Shown here piece after piece: positions 37,790-51,000 of a DNA stretch of 64,000 bases (within the stretch, counting starts at the first letter, position 1; each line of letters opens with the position of its first letter). Both the position numbers and the translations under genes were made by a program. The DNA is from Paramecium sonneborni (Eukaryota > Ciliophora > Oligohymenophorea > Peniculida > Parameciidae), in contig CAJJDN010000084.1 of assembly GCA_905182985.1 (NCBI GenBank), positions 205,928 to 269,927 on the forward strand, in the 5' to 3' direction. The notes beneath the pieces are model-generated. The model searched no databases, was not told where the DNA came from, and was given only the letters and a program-made list of their open reading frames with translations.

Positions 37790-38450
37790 TCATTACTTAT
37801 AATAAACTATAATATCATCAACCCAAAAACTATCATCACATAAATGTCTTTTATGATCAACATAAAATGATATAGTAAATTAATAAGATTTAAGCTCCAT
37901 AGTAAATTAAACAGAAATTCTGAAGCCAAATAAGACTGGATATCTGCTTATGTCATTTTACCTTCAAATACTTTTTTTCTATGCAATATTATTATCACTT
38001 AATAACATTGATGCTATTTCTATTCTCGTCTCCATATTCAGTTAATTCTACACTATGATTGTTTTTATATATTTTTTTTTTTGGATTTGATATATTTATA
38101 TTACAATTAGTTACATAAATAAATAATCGTTTAATATATGAAATGATAATTATCTACTTCTGTGTAATGAATTCCTATATGTTCATAATCAGCGTTATGA
38201 GGAATATTCCATCCAACCATAGAGAATTCCTATTCTCAAAAAAATCATGATTTGAAATTATCCAAGTTTAAACAAATCTAAATTTATTATACAATGTAGC
38301 TAATCTTATTAAACTTTCAAATAGTATTGGTTTGTTTTCTGATATTGACTAAATTTCAGATAATGATATCTGATCTATTTTTTTTATCTTATCTTTTCCA
38401 AAATTATTTTGCTTTTTTATTCCTAATAATAGTTGAATACATTCTGACAT
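37790..38450 (-). CDS. Unknown protein with beta-sandwich-like end
   Basis: The product is about 172 residues after four inferred introns of 44, 52, 20 and 26 bases. The ordered parts are IPHNADYEHIGIHYTEVDNY and VLFGFRISVQFTMELKSYQF then HLCDDSFWVDDIIVYYK, which look like a beta-sandwich. Two introns are long for this window, so the middle may be wrong. The stop lies 11 bases before the start of the CTFKP-repeat gene. No family recognised. Confidence 0.55.
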
Positions 38451-38845
38451 TTCACTTGTAATTTATGAAACCTTGAAATTCTGAATTGCCTTGATGTATT
38501 TACAAGTAATAAAAATAAATCAAAAACAAAAAACAAATTTATTAACATATAAATTATTAATAAAATTATATTTTTCTTTAATTATTTACAGATCAGATTG
38601 ATTAACTATTTAATATGTCAAATGATTCATTAGAAATGTATTATATAAGCTTAATTATAATCTCTAATAAAGCATAGAATTGTTATGCTCTTAGTTAATT
38701 ATTTTGTTGAAGTATATATGATTTGAGTGAAATGAGCCGAAAATGATTTGATATTGGAAAAGTGGAGTGGATTTGAATTTATAAATAAAGATTAAGTATA
38801 GTATATTTGGATGTAGTTATTTTATATAATAATAATTATTTTATT
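38451..38845. promoter_or_regulatory. Divergent intergenic region
   Basis: These 395 bases lie between divergent genes and must contain both promoters. They are AT-rich, with no long open frame on either strand that I would call and no motif I recognise. Confidence 0.45.
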
Positions 38846-41422
38846 ATGAACTTGCTAATTTAGGATAAGACAGAACAGTTCTCAATGCCTAATTTAAACT
38901 TTAGCATAAGTCAAATGATAAATTAAGCAACTTAAAAATAATAATAATAATAATAATCTACAACAGAATATTTGACTCCATCAAAACATCGTTCAATGGA
39001 GCAATTATTAAAATCACCAGGAGTTCAAGAACTAATAAAAGATTCTATAAAAGCTGTGATAAAAAAGAAAGATTTTAGTCCTAAACTATTTACTTAATAC
39101 AAATATGATTAATTAGATAGATCTGAAAGTCCAGCATAATAAATTTTACCGAAAATTGAGAAAGTGAACAATATACATGTTCTTAAATAGATCCAGCATA
39201 TAAAGAAGAAGAAGTGTAAGAATTTGTGGTTGATTATAATAGAAAATAACTAAGGAAACTCACCAAAATCTAAGAAATCGAATCATTTAAAATATTAATA
39301 AGGAAGATTCATGTAAATATTTCCTTAGACAGATGGGATATCAACATTGAACATTTCATCAAAGCCAATTCATATAATTTGTAAAATTAATAATAGATAA
39401 TAGAAAGAAATAAATTTTAGGATTCCTTTTTGAATAATTCTATGGATAATAAGTTAGAGAAGGAAATAGTATAAAAGATAAGATTATAAATGGAAAAGCA
39501 CACAACTTAGATGGAGACTGAAACATTTAGAACATCAAAATAAGCAAGATAGAATTCTTAATTAATAAAAACATCAAGGAATATTAAAATAGAGCCAATG
39601 GGAAATGTTTCTTCAGGATTATAATTGACAAATGGAAATTCTACAACAACTTAATTACCAAAAATAAAAAAGAAAAAATAAAAAAAGTTCGATGGTATAT
39701 ATTATATAGATCCAAAATATCCATAAGATTAAATATTTTAAGAAAGATATGCATCTATGAGACATTATTTTAATATAATGAATTTATCAAATTGTCTTTT
39801 TGTTTAACCAACATAAAATATATACAAAGCATATGTAGGTAAAGGTAATAATGGAATGTTGGTTAGATAGATTATAAAAAGTAGATGGTGGTGGAGTATA
39901 TAAGATGAATAAGAATCTTGTCATTTTGTTTGGACTTAATTAAAAGTTAATACAATTCATGAAAATATGAAAGCATTAAATAGAAATCCAAATGATTCTA
40001 TGAGTTGTTAAAGTGCTTCATCATCATTAACTACAATAGGATCTATAAGTTTAGGATTCTCTAAATAAGATGAATAAAGTGAAAATGAATAAATGAAAAT
40101 TGAAGCAATACAAAAAATTAATAATTAATGGAGTAAATTCCTAGTAAATGCAGAATTAAGATAATATAGTACAATTCTTAATGCATAAGGAAGATAATCC
40201 AAATTACTTACTTTAGAATAAGCTTAAGCAATTAAACCTAAACTTTCTATATATAATGAACCTGTTAAGGCACATAATCATTTAGAAAATAATTTTCATC
40301 TTGGAAATAAGAAAGCTTTGTTTTATAATATGAAAGCATATTATGAATCTTAAAATTTAAATGTTTTTGAAAATCTACCAGTTACATATCATATAAAAAG
40401 TTTAGATGGGCCTGAGTATCATTAATTTATGGAAGCATATAAAGAAAGATAATAAATGATTAATTAGGAAAGTGATGAAAAAAATAAACGTAGAAATATT
40501 TGGATTATAAAACCTGGAGAAATTACAAATAGAGGGAATGGTATTAAGGTTTCAGAAGATTTAAATGAAATATAATCAATTTTAAATTCTAGAGAAATGC
40601 ATAAAAATGGAAGTTATAAAACTTTTATAGTCTAATTATATATTGATAGACCTTTATTATATAATAAACGCAAATTTGATATAAGATGTTATAGTATGTA
40701 TGTATCAATTAATGGAAATCAAAAAGGTTATTGGTATACTGAAGGTTATGTTAGAACATCTAGTAAAGAATTCACTATGAAAAATTTAACTAATAAAATG
40801 ATTCATCTAACAAATGATGCTGTTTAAAAGAAAGGAGAAGATTACGGAAAATATGAAAAAGGTAATAAAGTTAGTTTTGAAGAGTTTTCTGTTTATGTTG
40901 AAAATCTTGGGGGAGATTTTAATAAAATATATGCTAAAATGAAAGTAATTCTAATATTATCTATTGTTTAGCAAATGGCAACAGAATAATTTAAAGCAGT
41001 TTATGGTAAAATAGATTAAAATAAAAGAGAGAATACTTTTGAAATTTTTGGATTAGATTTTATGATTGATGATGCATTTAATGTTAAAATGATAGAAGCA
41101 AATACTAATCCATCAATTGAAATTTGTTGTCCTTTATTATCAAAATTGATACCGTAAATGCTTGATAATGCATTCAAGTATAATAATAAATATTGAAGAA
41201 TTGCCTTAGATCCAATTTTTCCTCCTCCTAATTTTTATAATCCAAAAAAAATAGTTTGTGAAAATTATCTTGAAAATAAATTTGAATTAGTATTTGATGA
41301 AATGACAGATGGACCACTTATTACTTAATCATAACCTAATTGTATAAATTATATATTTAAACATTTTTTTAGATGATATTGGATTAATTGAAGAAGAATC
41401 TGAAGAAGAAGAACCAGAATGA
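38846..41422 (+). CDS. Tubulin tyrosine ligase-like protein (TTLL3-type)
   Basis: The product is about 822 residues. Residues 1-290 are disordered with a poly-Gln run (TAA repeats at 38942-38956). The TTL domain follows: FVQPTQNIYKAYVGKGNNGM, KSRWWWSIQDE, IWIIKPGEITNRGNGIKV, FDIRCYSMYVS, EFTMKNLTNKMIHLTNDAVQ, FEIFGLDFMIDD and MIEANTNPSIE. The R-WWW block and the IALDPIFPPP end resemble TTLL3/8 glycylases, which modify axonemal tubulin. Introns: 39214-39242, 40945-40971, 41178-41198 (21 bases, AAG, hides a TGA) and 41342-41372. The tail is acidic. Confidence 0.92.
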
Positions 41423-41578
41423 TTATTATTAATATTATTATAATACAAATTACTTTAATTCATATTTATCATTATAGTTGACAATTTATTATTATTGTGT
41501 AAAACAGAAAAAAAATAACAGGATAATGATGTTTATACTAAACAATTAGTGTTACCCTCCTTAAATTTTTATTAATTG

Positions 41579-44500
41579 ATGAAGAAAGAATCCAAGTATT
41601 ATTTAGGAAGTTTACTAGCACCTTATTAATATGAACCTAATTCCTTTATTGAATTAGATCTAAATGATAAAGCATTTCTTTGTCCACAATTAATTGATTT
41701 TAGTACTCCTATTTGTTCATTAAAAAATGAAAATATATCAACCTACATAGTTACTAAAACTAAGAATTTTAGACAATCTACTTTGGTCTTGAAATAAAAA
41801 AAGATTGGAAAGTAAATTCATTATTAACCATTATAAATTCATGGAAGAATTTCTCATTGTTATGATGAAATTTGGTGGTTTTTATTAACAGTCGATTATG
41901 TTAAAGTAATTGCAAAGACAGTAAATTTTAAATATTCAGACAATCTTAGATAAATAAGACTGGATGTCTATTTAAAATAGAATGCATTAAATGATTAATT
42001 TGATCTATCCAAATTTAATTAGAAAGCATTTTAAGATGGTTTTGTAAATAGAGAAAGATTTTCATATGCAGAATCAGAAGAAGATTTAAATGTAGATTTA
42101 TAATATTTCTCTCGTTTATCACTTTTGCTTTTATTTGATTTACTTAATCTATAAAGAACTATTCCAGCAATGATTAAATCAGATAAGTATGTAAAGATAT
42201 TCTTCACTTAATTGGAAAAGTTTCATTCTTTATAAATGGGATAACCTCTAAGAATTGATTTAACTTTTAAGGATTTTGCAAGAGTAATTATTACTAATAA
42301 TGAATACTATAGAAATTCATTGTAGAATTCAGCTTTTTCTAATAAATTATATTCTCTTAAAGATTTTAAGAGTTCTTGTCTCTTTTTATCAAAAAATAAA
42401 TATTATACTAATGAAGAATCTCAATTTAATCCAATTCAATAAGAAGTACCTATTTATTAGAATGTCTATTTTAAAAAATATATGACTACATTGTTACATG
42501 AAATATAGAAATTCATTTCTACATCAACTAAACATGTAAATGAACACAAATAACAAAACTATTAGAAATATTGTTTTGAATTATTGTTTCTTAAATTAAA
42601 TTGTACATATCAATCTTTATGTTAAGGATTTCATAGTCATTAACCAAGTATTGATAAACTTAATGAATTAAGATATAAAGTAGATAATATTGAACAACTC
42701 AGTATTAAGACATTTCTTACTCTGAATACAGAGAATTCTTCTTTATATAAAGAGACTTAAAATCCTTTTATTTAAGTAATTGTTGGTGGAATAAATCATA
42801 AGAAAGATAAAGAATATTTTGAATTGTAAATTTCTTCAGGAAATTTGTGTGATTGCTAAAAATATTAATAAGCATTAAAATAATTGGAAATAAATAGAAG
42901 AGAATAAGTTTAAAAAATGATTGACTTTTGTACGGGCAAACTAAAACTTTCTGAAGAAATAAATGAAAATGAAATTAATTCTTTTTTAAATAGTAAAGAT
43001 TAGGAAATATATGAACATCCTAAACCTAAAACTTTGATTTGTGATTTGAAATAACATTAAAAATAAGCATTAACATGGATGTTATGGAGAGAAGGTTTAA
43101 TTCCTAATCCTAAGAACTCTGAAGCAAAAGATAAAGGTTAATGGTAATTATCTCCTTTATGGGAAGAAGTTTTATTAGAAAGTGGTAAAAAATTATATAT
43201 GAATACATTTACTGGAAAAATCACTGATGAATTTTAATCTTATAATTCTACTAAAGGAGGAATACTTGCAGATGAAATGGGATTGGGAAAAACTATTATG
43301 ACTTTAGCTTTAATTTTATAAACTTAAAAAAAAGGAAGAGTTACTTTAATAATTGTTCCCAAATCTGTCTTATTGTAATGGGAAGCAGAAATTAAAAAAC
43401 ATTCAATACCTAACAGTCTTTAAGTATTGACATTTTATAAGATATCAAATAGAAATAAGAAAATTGTTTTCTCTAATTATGATGTTATTATAACAACCTA
43501 TACTGTTGTAGCCTAAAATTATTCTAACTGGTTAAAAGAAAATGGACTGGAAGATACTGAAATATATTAAAAAGTAAGAAATAAACCAGATCATGAATAA
43601 AAAGAATAGAAAGAATAGAAAGAATAGAAAGAATTTAAAGAATAGAAAGAATTTAAAGAATAAAAAGAATTTAAAGAATAAAAAGAATTTAAAGAATTGA
43701 AAGAATTTAAAGAATAGAAAGAATAAAAAGAATTTAAAGAATTTAAAGAATAGAAAGAATAAAAAGAATTTAAAGAATAGAAAGAATAGAAAGAATTGAA
43801 AGAATCAAAAATTTCTAATGATACATAAATTTTAAATGATAGTTTTGAAATAGAATTAGATTCTTAAGATTTTTGTTAAAATAATGATTAAAGTGAAGAA
43901 TTTAAATCTATTTTTGACTTAAAATCATCTAAATTTGAAAAGTCTTAATTATTTGGTGAACCAATAGAAATAAGTTAGAATGATTATGAATGTGGAACAA
44001 AAACAAAGAAAAATAATTAAGGAAAAATAACAAATTTATTTGATTTTACATATTATAGAGTTATCTTAGATGAAGCACATAATATAAAAACAAAAAATAC
44101 TTTATAAACAAGAAGTGCTATGGCTTTAAAGAGTGAATGTCGATGGTGTTTAACAGGTACTCCAATATAAAATAAACATGATGATCTATTTAGTTTATTA
44201 TCGTTCCTAAGAGTTGAAACATTTGGTGAATAGTATAATATTCATTTTTATATTTAATAGTTATTGGTGGAATGCTTATATAAATAAAGAGGAAAATGAG
44301 GATGAATAATAATGTATTTTAGGAGAAATAATAAAACCAATTATTCTAAGAAGAACCAAATAGTAGTTGAGTAATCAAAATTCATTATAAATAAATGAAT
44401 CTATATGTTGGGTTAAATTAGAAAATAAAGAAAGAGCACTTTATGATAAGTTTTTTGAAGGAACACAATAATTATTCAAAGTCTATTTGAATTCTGAAAA

Positions 44501-45499
44501 AAGCAGATAATTTGTTCATATTTTTCAAATCATAAATAAATTAAGGATGACATGTGACCATCCCTCTATTGCTTTAAAAGGAATTAATTTGGATACTAAT
44601 TCTATTGATGAAATTAAATATTGCATAGAAAACTTTTTTGCCAAATAAAAATCTGGTGATTAAGATATATCTGATAAATAAAGATAATAGTTAGTTGATT
44701 TAATATAACGAGGAAATTTAAATGATTGCACACTCTGTTCTGAAGATGGAATAACTACATTTGATATTTCAATATGCGGACATGTTTATTGTCATAAGTA
44801 TTAATTATATATAACTTATAGTTGTTTTAAAGAAGTAATTGAAACTATTGGAGAATGTCCAACATGTTCTAAAAGATTAACCTTAAAAGATATTATGAGT
44901 GTATAGAGTAATTCATACGAAGTTTAAGAAATCAAACAAACTAAGTGGGGTCCTAGTAGTAAAATGTTAGCAGTAGTAAATGAAACTAAAAAAGTATAAC
45001 TCAAAAGAGAAAAATGTTTAATCTTTACATAATGGATTTAAATGATAAGGTTACTTGAAGAAAAATTTCAAGAAGAAGAAATTTGGTGTTAAGTTGTTAC
45101 AGGAGCTATGTCTGTTGAATAAAGAAATAAAGTCATTTAATCATTTGAATAACATCCTGCTTTTACAGCTTTAATTTTATCTTTAAGAGCTACATCTACT
45201 GGATTAAATTTAACTATGGCTAATCATGTATTCCTAGTTGATCCATGGTGGAATGTAATTATATATTATATTATTATTAGCCAGCCATTGAAGATTAAGC
45301 TATTGGAAGAGCTGATAGAATCGGATAAAAAAAATAAGTTAATGTAATTAGATTTCTTTGTGCAAATACAATTGAAGAAAAAATTAATTTGTTGCATCAA
45401 AAGAAAAAGAATATGATTAGAAAAGTCATAGCAAATGATTAAAAAAAATCATCAGATATTGATGACTTTAAGTTTTTAATTTTTGAACAACCCATATGA
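41579..45499 (+). CDS. RAD5/HLTF-like SNF2 ATPase with RING finger
   Basis: The product is about 1,280 residues. The N-terminal half holds a possible HIRAN-like part ([20 protein letters not shown]). SNF2 motifs: [15 protein letters not shown] near 560, [13 protein letters not shown] in [17 protein letters not shown] near 830, [20 protein letters not shown] and the helicase C-terminal blocks ([28 protein letters not shown]). A RING finger near 1,040 ([25 protein letters not shown]) sits between the ATPase halves, as in RAD5 and HLTF, which extend PCNA ubiquitin chains at stalled forks. Introns 44233-44260, 44798-44821 and 45255-45280. A charged repeat interrupts the first lobe. Confidence 0.93.
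43595..43806 (+). repeat. In-frame GAA-rich tandem repeat in the SNF2 gene
   Basis: About 70 codons of imperfect 9- to 18-base units encode Lys-Glu-Gln and Lys-Glu-Phe triplets. The run sits between the ATP-binding motifs and the DEAH box of the SNF2 domain, in a loop that tolerates inserts. Units are near-identical, which suggests slippage and recent length change. Confidence 0.9.
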
Positions 45500-46320
45500 T
45501 TTGATATTTTTTGTTTTAAATTAACTTATATTAATTAAAACAATATAATTTTCTAATTAATTAAGATTTCATTTATTTTTTTATAATCTTAAATTTTTTA
45601 ATTCTTTATGATTAAAACAATTTTATTGTAAATAATTCTATTACAAAAATAAATTAAATTAAAAATAACTAAGTTTTACTATTATTTCTCTCTTTAATTC
45701 AATTCATTTATGTTGCCAGATCTAAAATCCTAATGAAATATTTTTATCTTTTTAAATATTTCCACAATTTAACACAAAAATATTGATAAATATATTTACT
45801 ATTTTTGTCAAAATAAATGATCTGTAATATCAATTATTTAATATTTTTTAAATTATTATAATTATATATCTATATGTGTATATTAATTATATTAAAATAT
45901 AAAAAAATATTCTCATATACTTAATGGAATTTTTAGTTAAATTTATAAAAAAATGAATAATTTCTCCTAAAGTCACAAAATACTAAAGAAAATAGTCGAA
46001 TAAAAGTTAAAAATCAAAAAAAATATTAATAAGTTAATCTAATCATTTTTTAGCAAAGATTTAACCTTTATTTTTTGATAAGTCTTTTTCTCAAAAAGAT
46101 GTTGCTTTTTCAATTTTATTTTTCATTTATTATTTCAATAAATTTCATATTTTAACATTATAGGATATAAAAATGATCTATCAGATTACAGGCTAAAAAT
46201 AAATACTATAAAAATAACATATATGATTTTGATTTATATAAATATAATTTATACTTAAATTTGGATTAAAATAAAATAGCAATCTAAAATATTTTAGAAT
46301 ATAATCATAAACAAGTTAAT
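45500..46320. other. Intergenic between convergent genes
   Basis: This 821-base gap is the longest clear gap in the window. It is extremely AT-rich, with many homopolymer runs. No open frame with good codon content, no RNA gene and no repeat was seen. It probably holds two 3' ends, or a gene split beyond recognition. Confidence 0.45.
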
Positions 46321-48561
46321 TCATCTAATAATATCATTTTCAAAAATACTATGAGTAAGTTTATATTATTTTTATTCTTATTCTTAGTTTTATTTTAGCT
46401 TTTCAATTTTAAGTTAAGCTTTTACTCTTTCAAGAGCGTATTCTTTTTCAAGTTTAGCTTTTTCTTCTCCTTTAGCTTAATTTAATTTTTCATCTCTTAA
46501 ATTTTCATTTGCATGTTCCTCCATTAATACTCTCATCATATCTTAATTATGTTTTTAAACCATTTTATTTAGATAGATAAGAATTTAAGGACTTGGAGGT
46601 TCTGCTCTAATTGGTTCAAACTTCTTTTTAACATCAGTTTTTTTGTGAAATTTAGGTGTAGTTTTATTGGCTAGATTTGTATTATTTATTTACCTTGCTA
46701 TTCAATAATAGGCTATATTGGCTTAGGATTAATTTTGTCTTTTATTTATATAGATTCAGGTTTTGCAGATTAAATTTTAGCAGGTCTAACAGAGATTAAT
46801 TTATCTTATCTTTCTTTTGCTTAATTAGTTTTAGGTCTAGTAGATGAAAAAGTACGATAAGGATTTGTTTAATTATTAGATTTAGCATCTGGTTCTGTAA
46901 TACCTAATTATTTCTAAATTTCAGAAGGAGGAAGTTTACCCTCTCTAACTTTTTCAAATTTCATCATAATTTCTCTTTTCTATTTTTCAATTTCTCTTCT
47001 TAAGTTATGTCTTTATGATAATAATTAATCAAGATCTTCAGAGAGTTTATCTGCTCTTTACATTTTTTCAACAATTTTTTCTTATAATTTTTATTTATCA
47101 TACTCTTATTTTCTCATAATTCTTTCTACATTTTCTCTTTTATCAAAACGTTTCATAATATCCATAGTCTTTCTCTCTTATAATTATTCATTTCTTTCAT
47201 CTTAAATTTTATTTAATATTTCTTCTTTATCATTGATTTTTTTAACTAATTCTTCTATTTTTTATTTATTATTCTCTTCATTTAATAATAAAACCTATTT
47301 TCTTTATTATTCTTTGTCTTTTTCTAATAATCTTTTTTATTCTTTTTCTTTTTCTAATTCTTCTTCAATTTATTTTCTTCTTTCTTCTGCTTCTTATATT
47401 TTTTTAAGATATAAATTTTTCTTTTCTTATTCCATTTGATTATTTTATTCAATTACCTTTAAAAACAATTCAGTATGTTTTTCAGCCTCTTTTCTTTATT
47501 GTTCAAACTTCTTTTTTTTTTCTTCTTCATACTGTTTTTGTTTAATTTCACTTAATTTTAATTTTCTATCAAAATCCTATATATTAAATAATAATATACA
47601 TCTTTTAATTTTTATAATTCAATTTCATTACGTTATTTAGCTTATTAAATTCTTTCTTCATTTTATATTCTAGCTTATTCAGCTTCTTATTTTTTAAAAA
47701 ATTTTTATTCTTCTAATGCTTTTTTTCTTTATTCTGCTTTAAGTTCCATTTCTTATTTTCTTTTTTCTAACAATTCTTATTATATTTTTTAATTTTCTTC
47801 ATTTTATTTTTTTAATTTTTCTTAAATAGCTTTTCTTTCTTCATCTTTTAATTTAGCTTCTTCTTCTCTTTCTTTTTATTTTAATTCTTCTAATTTTAAC
47901 CTTTCTTTATCTTTTAATTCCATTTCTTTTAATTTTTATCTTTATAACTGTTCTTCTTATTCTCTTTTTAATTATTTTTCTAACTCCTTTTATTTTTTTA
48001 ATTCTTCTTATTCAGCTCTTTTCTTTTATAAATCATGATCTCGTTATTATTATTTAGCAATTTCTTCAGCTTATTTTTTTTCATTTTCTAATCTTATTTC
48101 TTACATTTTTAATTCATATTCAAGCATTCCTTCAATTTCTTTTTACTATTTCTTTTTAATTTTTTCTAATTATTATTTTTCTTTTTCAACTAAAGATGAA
48201 GTTTCTTATTAACCATATTTTGATATAACCTTACTCTTAGATAATCCTTCAATACTCCATACACCTTGAATTAAGATTAAATTAAATTACCTGTTTTTTC
48301 ATCTTCTATAACAATATGTCTTTGTTTAATAAGTTCTTCAAATTTTTTTTCTCTTTTTTCTTCATAATGTTTATAAAATTAATCAATTCCTTTATGATCA
48401 AGATTTTTCATTTTATATCTCTTTTGAAACTCCTCAAATGGAATTTTAACAATTTCATTAGGTTAAATACCTTCCCTTCTACAAGCCTCAAGAGATCTAG
48501 GAGTATTGATTTCCGGTGCATTAGGTTAATGATAGCCGAAATCTTATAATGAAACTTTCAT
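46321..48561 (-). CDS. Conserved protist Glu/Lys-rich coiled-coil protein
   Basis: The product is about 722 residues. The N-terminus is ordered and looks conserved: YHQPNAPEINTPRSLEACRR, EGIQPNEIVKIPFEEFQKRY, then a helical repeat. A short GVWSIEGLSKSK segment follows. Residues 140-550 are a charged, near-continuous single helix or coiled coil. The end holds a basic low-complexity part and another coil. Introns 48265-48290 (AAG), 47577-47599 and 46671-46693. I recall proteins with this PRSLEACRREGI start in many protists but no assigned function, so no symbol is given. Confidence 0.82.
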
Positions 48562-48630
48562 TTTAAATTATATTATATATTATATATATATACATACATA
48601 TATTATATATATATATAAAATTACTATTGT

Positions 48631-50958
48631 TCATTATTTCTAAATTTTATCTTCTTCATCTGCTAATTAAATAGAGTCATCAATATCTTAAGTAAGATTT
48701 TTCTTAGTAATTTCTTTATTACCAATTCCAACATAATAATCAAGAAATGTCATATATCTAGTACGTTCTTCAATAACAGATTAAGCCTTAATAATATTAT
48801 AAAATAATTACTCCAGCACCTCCATAATGTCCACCATCATTAATATCAATAATAAATGGATGCTCTCCTATGATTTCAACTTTTTGAGACTTAACTGCAA
48901 TTTATTTCAATTTTTCTGTATATTTTAATACATTCCATAAAGGTGCTCTAAAATCGCCAGTTCCAGCACTAATATAAATAGCAGGATAAACTTGTGATTT
49001 TAAATTTTCATACGGAGAATAACTAAGTATAGTATCAAATATTTTTTTATCATTAGGATTACCGAATTCTAAATAATCTGATTTAGTTAATGGTAGATTT
49101 TCATCTAATAAAGATCCTAAAACATCTAAAAAAGGTGAAAGCATAATAGCGCATTTCCAAAGATCAGGTCTCATATTTACAGCTGCTCCTAAAGTTGTAG
49201 CTCCTGCAGATGCTCCCAATCCACATAATAATGAAGGATGTGTATAACCTTCTGTTATTAAATATGCTGCACATCCAAGTAAATCTTCTATACTTCTTAT
49301 TTTATTCTCTTATATTGCTTATCTATGCCAATCCTTTCCTCTCTCATTTCCACCTCTTATATGTGCATATGCTAATGTCCAACCTTTCTCTAATGCATTC
49401 AAATATACTATATTAAATGGTATTTCTTATGGAACACCATATGCACCATATGAATGCAATAATAATTTATTTTATCTATTCTTTTATAAACCTTTATGAT
49501 GTACCAAAGTTATTGGAATTTCTGTTCCATCTTTACTTGGAGCATAATATCTTGTACAAATAAACTCTTCTCTTTTGAATACTTTACCTGTAAGATTTGC
49601 ATCCTAAAGTTTTGATAACTATTTTTTTTATAAGTTGTATTAATAGACTTAATCATATACTAAAGGTGTACTCAAATGAAACTAAAATATATCACTCTTA
49701 TAATTATGATTCACCCCAGGTTCTATTGTACATCCTAATACTTCATTCTCAACTTTCTTATTCAAAAAATATTAAGATTTATCATTTTTTATCACTCTAT
49801 CATAAATATTTCTTAATAGATTTTTTTTGTTTTTTTAATGATCTGTATAAACTAAAGTTGGAGGAATATATAAATTATAAATCTCTTTATCCTCTAAAGA
49901 TATCACTTTTATAAAACTTTCACTCTCCTTTGTAAAATATAACACCAAATGTTTGTGAAATAAATCTACTTCCTATAACACTTCTCCTTATTATGGACAA
50001 TAAAAATCTACAAATTTATCTCCTTCTTACTTTAAAACTTTATAATCATAAGAATTCTTATTTGTCAATATATATAATCCATGTTCTTCATGATGATGAA
50101 CTAAATTTATTGCATTTTCATTTCTTGAAAATAGTATTTGAATTTTCTTAGGATTATCACGATCTATCAAAATCACCTCATTACTTTACTTTGTCTGACT
50201 TAATAAAACAAAATATTTTCCATCTTTTGTTTATTACAAATCTAAATAAAACTACTCATCCCTCTCTTCAAATAATAACTCATCATCTTCTTAAGTTGTT
50301 CCCAATTTATGTAACATCAATCTATAAGGTCTGAATTTATCATCATATTAAGTATATACTAAATACTAATTATCTTTTGTAAATGCTGCATCAAAACAAT
50401 CAAATAACTTTGTTCTAAACACTCTATCATCATCTATATATTTCATTAACCAAACTATATCTTCATTATTCAATAAATCAATCCCAAAGGCTATCAATTT
50501 ATGATCATCTGATATCTTTAATTTTGTTAATTTCAATGTTGCATGATACTATTTCAAAAATTATATTTTCCTTAAATCTAATACTACTTCTTTATCACCT
50601 CCTTTTAAAGATCTCTCAATTATTTAATAATCATTTCCCGTATCAAAATATGCAAATCTTCCATTATATTCATATTCATCATATAATTCAGGAATATCAT
50701 GAGTTCTTCCATCCTTTCTACCATAAGATACCTAATAATAATCATTAAATATTTCTTTTATTTAAGGTTATTCAAAAAATGAATTTTTTATTTTGGTTTC
50801 ATTATCTATAATAGGTTAAAGTGACTCTGGACTATTGTTATAAAATTATCATACTTTGATTTCAAATACCAATAATGATCAATATATTATCTACCATGAA
50901 TTAATTTAGAAGCTTCTTTTATGAGTCTTGAAAAATTCAGACCTCTTTTAATAATCAT
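48631..50958 (-). CDS. Oligopeptidase B-like prolyl oligopeptidase (S9A)
   Basis: The product is about 759 residues. The beta-propeller half includes SYGRKDGRTHDIPELYDEYE and YDDKFRPYRLMLHKL. The catalytic half reads LLHSYGAYGVPQEIPFNIVY, LAYAHIRGGNERGKDWHRQA, then Ser576 in GLGASAGATTLGAA, Asp661 in GTGDFRAPLW and His703 in DGGHYGGAG. This is the S9A order. It cleaves peptides after basic residues in the cytosol. The acid cluster LPLTKSDYLEFGNPND also fits. Introns are 50832-50854 (TAG) and 48787-48811 (AAG). The serine box has Ala where family members often have Gly. Confidence 0.93.
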
Positions 50959-51000
50959 TAATTTTTGTTTATAAATTAAAATTATATACTAAAATATAAT

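Noticed and set aside
46900..48000. Long CT-rich stretch that looks like a simple repeat
   Set aside because: On the minus strand it encodes the Glu/Lys/Arg coil of a real gene in a frame kept across three introns.
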